From IMG/VR virus record IMGVR_UViG_3300025769_015982, positions 1-64,000 of that record: a stretch of DNA of 64,000 nt; one strand, given 5' to 3'. Below the pieces are notes generated by a model. That model saw nothing but the letters and a program-made list of their open reading frames with translations. It was not told the DNA's origin and did not search any database. Made by a program: the position numbers and the translations under genes. Origin of the DNA: a virus. Below, piece by piece: positions 1 through 7,107 of the stretch (position 1 is its first letter; each line of letters opens with the position of its first letter).

Positions 1-803
1 GGGGTGCTTCAGGTTTACCCCCAACAACTTCTCAAACAACCCCCCTTATTGATTTAATAACAAACGATAATTTATGTTTGGGTATGATCCCGATAGGTAG
101 TGGTACTGCTTTTCAATCAATAGTTTTTAATTCTACTATCCCTAGCATAGGATTAAAAATCCATTATAGTACTCCGGATCCTACTAAAGTAGTTATTACA
201 GGAAATACTAAAACCAAAATTGGCAAATCCCCTTCTACTCTTAGTACTTCCTATAAAAGGGCAGGTCAATCTACAGGAACTGGTAACGTATTTAACGCAA
301 CAGCTCTTTCATCCAATAATACTGGAATTGCTAACTTTAGGATCCCACACGGTAATACAGATGCTTTTACTTTAAGTGATTTCGGTTTTAATATTCCCGG
401 TAATGCTACAATAAATAGTATAGACACTAGTGTACAAGCTAGAAGAGGATCATTTCCTGGTAATACTACAAGTCAATTAGTATATGTTTTTGATGATGAC
501 GATGGGACTACTTACACAAAATTATCTAATACATTTCAATATAGTTTTGGATTTTTTACCACAATGAATCAAAATTTTAGCAACCCTATCCTTACTCCTA
601 ATTTTATTAATAACCTAATATGGAAAATTTATTGGAGGAACGATTTAGCAGATGACGATACAGGGGAATTTGGCCAAACCGCTCTTTTTACAAACAGTGA
701 GGTTGACGTCAATGGTTCAGCCTTTGGAACTGGTTATCCCGTTATTAGAATAAATTATACAGTCCCCCCTTCTCCACTTAAAGTCAAATTACAATCTATT
801 TGA
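1..803 (+). CDS. Virion structural protein, 5' partial
   Basis: The reading frame (codons from base 3) is open to the left edge, so the gene starts upstream; internal TTG 78 and ATG 84 need not be its start. About 267 residues are visible. They are rich in Thr, Ser, Asn, Gly and aromatic residues, with repeated beta-strand-like stretches, a DDDDG cluster and no recognisable catalytic motif. This composition is typical of phage fibre or decoration proteins. Its place immediately before the tail genes agrees, but I cannot name the family. It could be a fibre, a head decoration protein or a neck protein. Confidence 0.55.
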   Translation, partial: GASGLPPTTSQTTPLIDLITNDNLCLGMIPIGSGTAFQSIVFNSTIPSIGLKIHYSTPDPTKVVITGNTKTKIGKSPSTLSTSYKRAGQSTGTGNVFNATALSSNNTGIANFRIPHGNTDAFTLSDFGFNIPGNATINSIDTSVQARRGSFPGNTTSQLVYVFDDDDGTTYTKLSNTFQYSFGFFTTMNQNFSNPILTPNFINNLIWKIYWRNDLADDDTGEFGQTALFTNSEVDVNGSAFGTGYPVIRINYTVPPSPLKVKLQSI

Positions 804-820
804 TTCCCTTAAAATAATTT

Positions 821-831
821 TATACGTATAT
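821..831 (+). promoter_or_regulatory. Candidate promoter/leader with GTATAT core
   Basis: The 10-bp palindrome TATACGTATA (821-830) overlaps a GTATAT core (826-831), followed by an A-rich leader with AAACAACAAG just before the ATG at 847. The same GTATAT core lies 13-27 nt before the ATGs at 3952, 12778 and 37800. No Shine-Dalgarno is present. A promoter role is inferred from recurrence and position only. Confidence 0.35.
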
Positions 832-846
832 AAAAAACAACAAGTT

Positions 847-1116
847 ATGGCTATAAAAAACAACGAAAGTGTTAACTTAACACAAGAAGAAATTCAAAAA
901 TTAAGCGATCTCCGCACTAAAACAAGTGAACTCACCTTTTTAAGAGGACAAATGGGTATTGCCGAAGACAATATCAAACGTCAATTAAACGAACTTGCCG
1001 AACAATTTAACGATCTGTACAAAACAGAAAGTGAATTATCATCTACTATGTTTGAAAAATATGGTAAAGGACAAGTAGACCTCGACAAAGGTACATTTAT
1101 TAAAGCAGAAGATTAA
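847..1116 (+). CDS. Small coiled-coil protein, hypothetical
   Basis: This is an 89-residue, charged, largely helical protein with no Cys. Residues about 10-65 have heptad-like Leu/Ile spacing (TQEEIQKLSDL, then LRGQMGIAEDNIKRQLNEL), suggesting a coiled coil. It has its own leader and is closed by a strong terminator at 1145-1174, so it is probably the last gene of the preceding structural unit. No family is recognised. A virion assembly or chaperone role is possible from context but not shown by sequence. Confidence 0.65.
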   Translation: MAIKNNESVNLTQEEIQKLSDLRTKTSELTFLRGQMGIAEDNIKRQLNELAEQFNDLYKTESELSSTMFEKYGKGQVDLDKGTFIKAED

Positions 1117-1144
1117 TTTTCTTTAAAATATCCTCGATATTTAT

Positions 1145-1174
1145 TGCCAGCAGGAAACTGCTGGCATTTTTTTT
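1145..1174 (+). terminator. Rho-independent terminator, GAAA loop
   Basis: A perfect 9-bp stem (1145-1153 TGCCAGCAG with 1158-1166 CTGCTGGCA) closes on a GAAA tetraloop (1154-1157) and is followed by eight T (1167-1174). This is a textbook intrinsic terminator separating the small coiled-coil gene from the tail sheath transcription unit. Confidence 0.93.
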
Positions 1175-1176
1175 CT

Positions 1177-1190
1177 ATATTTATTACAAA
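1177..1190 (+). promoter_or_regulatory. Repeated leader motif before tail sheath
   Basis: ATATTTATTACAAA lies 29 nt before the sheath ATG, directly after a terminator. Near-identical copies occur before the tail tube (3360), tape measure (4927) and 6678 genes. The position after a terminator supports a promoter. The consensus resembles both a Bacteroidota -7 box with its last base changed (TAnnTTTG) and the reverse complement of the T4 late box. Confidence 0.5.
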
Positions 1191-1205
1191 TAAACAACAC
1201 AAGAT

Positions 1206-3344
1206 ATGGCCGAACAAATAGTATCTCCGGGAGTATTTCAAAGAGAAACCGATCAATCATTCATAACACCTGCTCCTGTTGAAGTAGGTGCAGCAATTGT
1301 TGGCCCAACAGTAAAAGGTCCTGTAGAAAGACCAACTGTTGTAACTTCATTTGCTGACTATAAAAATAAATTCGGAACAACATTTGTTTCTGCTTCCGAA
1401 AACTTAGAATTCTTTACTTCTATTGCAGTACAAAAATACTTTGCTAATGGAGGTAATAGTATGTTAGTTACAAGAGTAGCTAGTGGTTCTCATACATCTG
1501 CTGCTAGTACTGATATTAAATCAAATATAGATGGCTCTAGTGCAGCAAAAGCTATAGGGCAATTAACCTTTGCAAATAACTTTTTTGAAGATGAAGGTGA
1601 TGAACTACAAATTACTGTAGATAGCACTGAATTCAGATTTATAGCTTCTGATCCCACAGCTATACCAGCAGATAATTCTCCTATATTTTTCGTAGCTACT
1701 GGTTCTGATGCTGAAACTGCTATTGATGCATTAGTAACAAAAATCAATGCATCATCAGTAGGAGTCACAGTTAATGATGGTGCTACATTCTTAGGAATTT
1801 CAGCCTCTATTGCAGGTACTGCTGGCAATAGTATTGCAATACAAACTGGTTCAGGTACCTCAGGTGATATTACCTCAAATGTAACTGCGGCTGCATTAAC
1901 TGGAGGTACTGATGGCAGTGGTGTTAAATCATTTACTTTAAAAACTATTGGTCAAGGTATAACTCTTAATGGTACTTCAGGCACTTCAGATGCTGGAGAA
2001 CATTTTAGTGATGGTTCATTAAAATCTGGCTCTATAGATAACTTAAGATGGGAAGTAAGTGGTGTAAATACAACAGCTGGTACTTTTAATCTTACTATTA
2101 GAAGAGGTGATGATAATACAAAAAATAAAATCATTTTAGAAACTTATATAGGATGTAGTTTAGATCCTAAATCTGATAATTTTATTTCAAAACTTATAGG
2201 CGATCAATTTACAGACACTGTTACTGAAGAAGGACAAACATTTATTAGGGTTCAGGGTGAACACGCTAATAGATCTAAGTTTGTATACGTTCATTCCGTA
2301 GATTTACAGACACCCGATTATTTATTAAATAATGGTAGCCAAGGAAAAGATGTAAATGGAATCTTCTATAAACATAGTCTACCAGCAGCAGGGAGTGGTT
2401 CATTTGCGGGAGCTACAGGAGCAAATATTCCTACTGATAGAACTTTAAAAACTTTTAAAGATATTAGCAGCACAGATTCACAAGGATTATTAGGAAGTGA
2501 TTATACTAAAGCACTTAATATCCTTAAAAACACGGATGAATATAGATTTGCTACATTTGCAATTCCAGGAATGTTTAATGAAGCTACTAATCACTCAACC
2601 GCAGTAGCGTCTGCTATTGAATTATGTGAAGGTAGAGGAGATGCATTCTATATCGCAGATCTTGTAGGATATAATGCTACTTTAACAACGGTAACAGATG
2701 AAGCAGCAGAATTAAATACTAATTTTGCAGGTGCTTATTGGCCATGGGTTCAAGTCCCCTCTACAGAATTAGGTAAAAATGTATTCTGCCCCGCTTCAGT
2801 AGTAATGCAAGGTGTCTATGCTGCAAATGATAGAGATGCAGCTCCTTGGTTTGCACCAGCAGGTTTGAATAGAGGTGGACTCCCAGTAGTAAGAACTGAA
2901 TTTAAACTAAATCAAAAAGTTAGAGATACTTTATATGATAATAAAGTTAACCCAATTGCAACCTTCCCTAACGTAGGTCCAGTTGCATATGGTCAAAAAA
3001 CATTGCAAACTAAAGCAAGCGCTTTAGACCGTATTAATGTTAGAAGATTATTAATTTCATTAAAGAATTTTATAGGTGATACTTCTAAAACTTTAGTATT
3101 TGAACAAAATACAACAGTTACTAGAAACAGGTTCTTAAACGCTGTTACACCATTCTTAGAATCAGTACAGCAAAGACAAGGTTTATTCGCATTTAGAGTA
3201 GTAATGGACGAATCTAACAATACTGCTGAAGCAATTGATAGAAACCAATTAGTAGGACAAATTTTCCTACAACCCACTAAAACAGCTGAATTTATAATAC
3301 TTGATTACACCATTCAGCCAACAGGTGCAACATTTAACGACTAA
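1206..3344 (+). CDS. 18: Contractile tail sheath protein (gp18-like)
   Basis: The 712-residue protein forms the sheath that contracts around the tail tube during DNA injection. The N-terminus (VSPGVFQRETD, then a GAAIVGPTVKGP stretch and an FADYKNKFG segment) is the standard start of T4-type sheath proteins. The C-terminal ~200 residues (AGLNRGGL, INVRRLLISLKNFI, NRFLNAVTPFLESVQQRQG) form the conserved sheath core. Residues about 100-260 are a Gly/Ser/Thr-rich insertion, which makes it slightly longer than T4 gp18 (about 660 residues). It has its own upstream motif and is followed by the tail tube gene, as in T4. Confidence 0.95.
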   Translation: MAEQIVSPGVFQRETDQSFITPAPVEVGAAIVGPTVKGPVERPTVVTSFADYKNKFGTTFVSASENLEFFTSIAVQKYFANGGNSMLVTRVASGSHTSAASTDIKSNIDGSSAAKAIGQLTFANNFFEDEGDELQITVDSTEFRFIASDPTAIPADNSPIFFVATGSDAETAIDALVTKINASSVGVTVNDGATFLGISASIAGTAGNSIAIQTGSGTSGDITSNVTAAALTGGTDGSGVKSFTLKTIGQGITLNGTSGTSDAGEHFSDGSLKSGSIDNLRWEVSGVNTTAGTFNLTIRRGDDNTKNKIILETYIGCSLDPKSDNFISKLIGDQFTDTVTEEGQTFIRVQGEHANRSKFVYVHSVDLQTPDYLLNNGSQGKDVNGIFYKHSLPAAGSGSFAGATGANIPTDRTLKTFKDISSTDSQGLLGSDYTKALNILKNTDEYRFATFAIPGMFNEATNHSTAVASAIELCEGRGDAFYIADLVGYNATLTTVTDEAAELNTNFAGAYWPWVQVPSTELGKNVFCPASVVMQGVYAANDRDAAPWFAPAGLNRGGLPVVRTEFKLNQKVRDTLYDNKVNPIATFPNVGPVAYGQKTLQTKASALDRINVRRLLISLKNFIGDTSKTLVFEQNTTVTRNRFLNAVTPFLESVQQRQGLFAFRVVMDESNNTAEAIDRNQLVGQIFLQPTKTAEFIILDYTIQPTGATFND

Positions 3345-3359
3345 AGATTCAGCTTTAAC

Positions 3360-3379
3360 ATATTTATAACAAAACAACA
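3360..3379 (+). promoter_or_regulatory. Repeated leader motif before tail tube
   Basis: Bases 3361-3379 (TATTTATAACAAAACAACA) are identical over 19 nt to 6654-6672, before another structural gene. The tail tube ATG follows at 3385 with no Shine-Dalgarno. It is probably a promoter plus a conserved untranslated leader. Confidence 0.5.
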
Positions 3380-3384
3380 AGACA

Positions 3385-3870
3385 ATGGCAATATTAAGTT
3401 CAGCAGATATGTTCTACACAGCTTACGAACCTAAGCTACAGAATAGATTCATATTTTATATAGACGGTATTCCTGCTTACCTGGTCAAATCAGCAGATAA
3501 ACCAAAATACACTGCAGAAGAAGTAGTTCTTGATCACATCAACGTTAAGAGAAAAGTTAAGGGTAAGTCCGATTGGTCTCCTATCTCTTGTACCCTGTAT
3601 GATCCAGTAACTCCTTCAGGAGCCCAAGCAGTGATGGAATGGGTTCGCCTCCATCACGAATCAGTCACTGGTAGAGATGGTTATTCTGATTTTTATAAAA
3701 AAGACATTAGATTTAACACATTAGGACCAGTAGGTGACGTTGTTGAAGAATGGATTTGTAAAGGCGCATATGTTACTAGTGCTGAATTTGGATCAGGTGA
3801 TTGGACTTCTTCATCACCAATGGAAATTAGCTTGACAATTGCTATGGATTATGCAATCTTAAACTACTAA
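3385..3870 (+). CDS. 19: Tail tube protein (gp19-like)
   Basis: The 161-residue protein stacks as hexamers to form the inner tail tube. Length and sequence match T4-type gp19: an N-terminal LQNRFIFYIDGIPAYLVKSA block, a central WSPISCTLYDP segment and a C-terminal SSPMEISLTIAMDYA strand. It lies directly after the sheath gene and is closed by a strong terminator at 3892-3919, so it likely has its own abundant late transcript, as expected for a major virion protein. Confidence 0.93.
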   Translation: MAILSSADMFYTAYEPKLQNRFIFYIDGIPAYLVKSADKPKYTAEEVVLDHINVKRKVKGKSDWSPISCTLYDPVTPSGAQAVMEWVRLHHESVTGRDGYSDFYKKDIRFNTLGPVGDVVEEWICKGAYVTSAEFGSGDWTSSSPMEISLTIAMDYAILNY

Positions 3871-3891
3871 GATTCTTAACATAAATAAATT

Positions 3892-3919
3892 AAGAGGTGC
3901 GCAAGCACCTCTTTTTTTT
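3892..3919 (+). terminator. Rho-independent terminator, GCAA loop
   Basis: A 9-bp stem (AAGAGGTGC 3892-3900 with GCACCTCTT 3905-3913) closes on GCAA and runs into an eight-T tract (3912-3919). It ends the tail tube unit. Like the terminator at 1145 it uses a GNRA loop. Confidence 0.93.
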
Positions 3920-3932
3920 ACATATGTATATG
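3920..3932 (+). promoter_or_regulatory. Candidate promoter with GTATAT core
   Basis: ACATATGTATATG follows the tail tube terminator directly and precedes the ATG at 3952 by 20-32 nt. It carries the same GTATAT core (3926-3931) seen at 826, 12765 and 37773. A new transcript must start after a terminator, which supports promoter function. Confidence 0.4.
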
Positions 3933-3951
3933 CAAACATACAAGTTGTAAT

Positions 3952-4701
3952 ATGGAAAATAAATCATTATTCCCCACTGAAGAAGTTACATTACCTTCAA
4001 AAGGGTTAATTTACCCCAAAGAAAGCCCACTATCTAGTGGTACCCTCGAGATGAAATACATGACTGCTCGAGAAGAGGATATCCTTACTAATGAATCTTA
4101 CATTAAAAACGGAACAGTAATTGATAAATTACTTAAAGCCCTAATAGTTACTCCTATTAACTATAATGACCTATTAATAGGCGATAAAAATGCCATTATG
4201 GTTGCTGCTAGAGTATTAGGGTATGGTAAAGAATATACGTTTGATTTCGAAGATGAAACCCATACAATTGATTTAACTACAATTAACGATAAAGAATTAG
4301 ACGAAAAACACATTATTACACCAGGTAAAAATGAATTTGGGTTTACTTTACCTCTTCTTAAAAAAGAAATTACATTTAAAATTTTGACTCATGGTGATGA
4401 AAAGAAAATTAAAAGTGAGTTAGAGGGCCTTAAAAAAGTAGAAAAAACTAGTCGTGATCTAACTACCCGATTAAAACATATGATTTTATCTGTAGATGGT
4501 GATTACGATAGAAAAACAGTAAGAGAATTTGTAGATAACAATTTATTAGCAAGAGACTCTAGAGCATTAAGATCTTATATCAAAGAAATCCAGCCTGATG
4601 TAGATTTAACAATTGATCTTGAAACCGAAGCTGGAGACGTAAAAGGGGGCGTTAAAATCCCTATAGGGATTACGTTTTTTTGGCCTGACTCCGACTTATA
4701 A
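3952..4701 (+). CDS. 26: Baseplate hub/tail chaperone-like protein (gp26/gp51 family)
   Basis: The 249-residue protein resembles the T4 base-plate family that includes gp26 and gp51. The N-terminal block (LPSKGLIYP, SGTLEMKYMTAREEDILTN) and C-terminal IPIGITFFWPDSDL tail are hallmarks of this family in marine T4-like phages. It lies between tail tube and tape measure genes, the place where tail assembly chaperones sit in other tailed phages. Its 3' end holds a seven-T run (4675-4681) overlapping a second open frame that lacks an ATG before its conserved part. A +1 or -2 ribosomal shift would give a protein of about 321 residues. Confidence 0.85.
   Translation: MENKSLFPTEEVTLPSKGLIYPKESPLSSGTLEMKYMTAREEDILTNESYIKNGTVIDKLLKALIVTPINYNDLLIGDKNAIMVAARVLGYGKEYTFDFEDETHTIDLTTINDKELDEKHIITPGKNEFGFTLPLLKKEITFKILTHGDEKKIKSELEGLKKVEKTSRDLTTRLKHMILSVDGDYDRKTVREFVDNNLLARDSRALRSYIKEIQPDVDLTIDLETEAGDVKGGVKIPIGITFFWPDSDL
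4675..4681 (+). promoter_or_regulatory. Candidate programmed frameshift site (T7)
   Basis: In the gp26-like frame this reads ACG TTT TTT TGG. Slipping forward one base or back two on the T run continues into the overlapping frame as GGC CTG ACT, which stays open to 4918. The zero frame stops at 4701. Inference from sequence layout; no stimulatory structure was tested. Confidence 0.5.
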
Positions 4702-4918
4702 AAAACAAATTTACCAGGAAGTCCATGACCTAGTTTATTATGGTAATGGAGGTTTTATATATTCTGAGGTATACCAAATGCCAGTTCATTTAAGGAGGTA
4801 CCATATCCGTAAAATAGATGTAGTACATAAAAAACAAAATGAAGCCATTAAAAAGGCTCAAGAAAGTAATACTACAACTCCTTCTATTCCTAAGGCACCA
4901 AGCATTAATAAAGGCTAA
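4682..4918 (+). CDS. Frameshift extension or small tail protein downstream of gp26
   Basis: This frame encodes about 78 residues and is open from 4667 (after a TAG at 4664). Its conserved-looking part, TYKKQIYQEVHDLVYYGNGG then YQMPVHLRRYHIRKI, starts before any ATG; the only ATG is internal, inside YQMPVH. The pattern of aromatics followed by MPVxLRR resembles short tail proteins found after gp26 in T4-like phages and the T part of tail chaperone G-T pairs. It may be made by frameshift at 4675-4681 or from a CTG at 4685. The C-terminal 25 residues are low complexity. Confidence 0.6.
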   Translation, partial: GLTPTYKKQIYQEVHDLVYYGNGGFIYSEVYQMPVHLRRYHIRKIDVVHKKQNEAIKKAQESNTTTPSIPKAPSINKG

Positions 4919-4926
4919 CCTTTTTA

Positions 4927-4937
4927 ATATTTATAAT
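4927..4937 (+). promoter_or_regulatory. Repeated leader motif before tape measure
   Basis: ATATTTATAAT occurs just after the stop at 4918 and 32 nt before the tape measure ATG. It matches the motif at 1177, 3360 and 6653. Here the downstream leader is C-rich rather than ACAACA. Confidence 0.4.
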
Positions 4938-4958
4938 AAACACCCCCAATAAGTTAGC

Positions 4959-6653
4959 ATGGCAGACGAAACATTTAATGAAGCAAATGAGGCCGCAGAT
5001 AATCTGCGAGATGCATTTAGCGATCTTTATATACTTCTTGATGATTTAGCTAAGAGTCTAAGTACCTCATCAAAATTAACTAATGACTTGGCTGATAATA
5101 TGTTAAGAACTGCAGAAAATACTGAAAAAGCCAAAGAAGCTACTGAAGATTTAAAAGATGATATTGATAAAGCAACTAAGGCTCAAGAAAAACAAAATAA
5201 AAGATTAAAACTTCAAAACCAACTAGTTGCTGCTGGTAAAGGTAGTTTACTTGCTATAGTTCAAGCAATTCAAGATGCTGATAAGCAAACCACAGAACTT
5301 GTTAGATCTTTAGCACTTTCAAAGGGGGAAGCAATTCAACTAAAACAAGAATTCACAGATGCCGCTTTCCGGCTGAATGATATAGCTATTACTTCTAAAA
5401 AATTAATTGAAGCTAATAATCAGCTAAATAATGCATATGGAACCGCATTTAGATTTAATACTAGAACATTAGCTACATTCTCAAAACTAACTAAAATAGT
5501 TGGAATAACAGAGGAATCAGCAACTAACTTAGCATTTGCCGCCCAACAATCAGGTCAAAGCTTTAGAGCTGTAGAAGAAAACATATTAGGTGCTTCTCGT
5601 AACTTACAAAAACAAGTAGGTGTAGCTTTAGATAGTAAAAATATATTAGAAAGCACAGGTAAAATTACAGGTCAAATAAGAGCTAACTTCAAAAACAATC
5701 CAGTAGAAATTGCTAAAGCAGTAACCCAGGCTAAATTATTGGGTACTGAATTAGAAAAACTCTCAGCAGCTGGTAGGACTCTTCTTGATTTTGAATCAAG
5801 TATAGAAAAAGAACTTGAAGCCGAACTTTTAACAGGTAAACAGTTAAATTTAGAAAAAGCAAGATCAGCTGCTTTAGCAGGTGATGAATTAACATTAGGT
5901 GCAGAATTAGCTAAAAACATAGGAACACAAGCTGAGTTCTTAGATATGAATGTTTTAGAAAGGGAAAAACTAGCAGCAGCAGTAGGTCTTGAAGCAGACC
6001 AAGTAGCAGATATGTTATTCGCCCAAGAAACTATGGGTATGAATGCTAGGCAATTAAGAGCTATAGGAAAAGGGCAGTTAGCAGATAGAGTAGAAGAACT
6101 AAGCTTACAAGATAAACTGCAAGCGGCACAAGAAAAATTCCAAGATTCTCTACAACAATTAGCCATACGATTAACCCCAATAGTTGAAGGCTTTGCTAGT
6201 GTACTAGAATCTATCGCTAATAGTGGACCAATGATGTCAGCACTAGTAACAGCAGCTGGTGCACTAGCAACAATCAGTATAGCTTCTTCTATAGCAAATA
6301 TTTTTTCAGCAGGAGCTAAAGGAGGTCTTCTAGGATTAGGTGTAGCAGCAGCTGCTGTTATAGGCATGATGAGTATGATAAGTAATGCATCATCAACAGT
6401 TGCAAACCTTGCTGAAGGTGGTGTTGTAATGCCTAGAGCAGGCGGTACTATAGCACGTATAGGTGAAGCAGGCCAACCAGAAGCTGTAATCCCACTAAAT
6501 AGAGCTAGACAAATGGGGTTCGGTGATACTCAAACTAATACCCAACCAATAATAATACAAAATAACTGGGATGCATTTGCTGCATCTAATGGTAATGGTC
6601 GTAGAGGATTAGGAGGAACTCAAGCACTCCAAGCAAGTCCTACATTTGCATAA
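4959..6653 (+). CDS. Tail tape measure protein
   Basis: The 564-residue protein sets tail length and probably helps DNA pass the host membrane. Residues 1-130 are strongly helical and charged (coiled-coil-like: TEDLKDDIDKATKAQEKQNKR). Residues about 420-475 form a hydrophobic Ala/Gly/Ile-rich stretch with membrane-spanning character. The C-terminal block LAEGGVVMPRAGGTIARIGE then AGQPEAVIPLNRA is a widespread tape measure signature. It is short for a myovirus tape measure, which would predict a modest tail, and it follows the gp26-like gene as expected. Confidence 0.88.
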   Translation: MADETFNEANEAADNLRDAFSDLYILLDDLAKSLSTSSKLTNDLADNMLRTAENTEKAKEATEDLKDDIDKATKAQEKQNKRLKLQNQLVAAGKGSLLAIVQAIQDADKQTTELVRSLALSKGEAIQLKQEFTDAAFRLNDIAITSKKLIEANNQLNNAYGTAFRFNTRTLATFSKLTKIVGITEESATNLAFAAQQSGQSFRAVEENILGASRNLQKQVGVALDSKNILESTGKITGQIRANFKNNPVEIAKAVTQAKLLGTELEKLSAAGRTLLDFESSIEKELEAELLTGKQLNLEKARSAALAGDELTLGAELAKNIGTQAEFLDMNVLEREKLAAAVGLEADQVADMLFAQETMGMNARQLRAIGKGQLADRVEELSLQDKLQAAQEKFQDSLQQLAIRLTPIVEGFASVLESIANSGPMMSALVTAAGALATISIASSIANIFSAGAKGGLLGLGVAAAAVIGMMSMISNASSTVANLAEGGVVMPRAGGTIARIGEAGQPEAVIPLNRARQMGFGDTQTNTQPIIIQNNWDAFAASNGNGRRGLGGTQALQASPTFA

Positions 6654-6672
6654 TATTTATAACAAAACAACA
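6653..6672 (+). promoter_or_regulatory. Repeated leader motif before the 6678 gene
   Basis: Bases 6654-6672 are identical over 19 nt to 3361-3379. The motif begins at the tape measure stop codon (TAA 6651-6653) and the next ATG is at 6678. No ribosome binding site is visible. Confidence 0.5.
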
Positions 6673-6677
6673 CAATT

Positions 6678-7100
6678 ATGGCACTTAAAGATTTAAAATC
6701 AATTCACGATTTAGTCCAAGGAGATGGTCCCGTAGGAGAAATGACAGGCCAAACTGGTCCTAATTTCCCAATAACAGGCCCCAAAACTGAAAGAGGTGCA
6801 TATCCATTTAGTGTCCCTAATAATTCAAACCTCCATGCAGGCCCATTAGCAGACCAAGCTGGTAAATCATTATTAGGTTCAGCATATCAATATGCTTATG
6901 GTGGTGCAGCAGCATCTGTAAATCCATCTACCTTAGACCTAAATGGTATTGCTCCTGATTCTTACCCAATTAACAATGAGACAACATCTCCATTTTTTAA
7001 CCTAAGGTCTATTCATGATCTAATTCCTGGAAATGTAAAACCTATAGGATCATTTGATGGGATAACTCCATCTTTATATACTGATAACTTACCCGACTAA
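6678..7100 (+). CDS. Virion-associated protein with SIHDL repeats, unknown
   Basis: This 140-residue protein is rich in Gly, Pro, Asn and Ser, with no hydrophobic membrane segment. A short motif is repeated near both ends: LKSIHDLVQGDGPVG at residues 4-18 and LRSIHDLIPGNVKPIG around residue 110. The two copies flank a low-complexity middle. It lies between tape measure and baseplate genes with its own leader motif, so a minor tail or baseplate component is likely. The repeats look like docking peptides for one partner. Confidence 0.6.
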   Translation: MALKDLKSIHDLVQGDGPVGEMTGQTGPNFPITGPKTERGAYPFSVPNNSNLHAGPLADQAGKSLLGSAYQYAYGGAAASVNPSTLDLNGIAPDSYPINNETTSPFFNLRSIHDLIPGNVKPIGSFDGITPSLYTDNLPD

Positions 7101-7107
7101 ATAACCC

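Noticed and set aside
3361-3368. TATTTATA read on the - strand as TATAAATA, the T4 late promoter
   Set aside because: It would drive antisense transcription into a convergent gene; all copies lie just upstream of + strand starts, so the + strand reading as promoter or leader is preferred.
5672-6367. Long antisense open frame (231 codons, - strand) across the tape measure gene
   Set aside because: It is Ser/Pro/Ala-rich shadow coding produced by the Ala/Leu-rich + strand gene; no leader, no family motif, and every supported gene is on the + strand.
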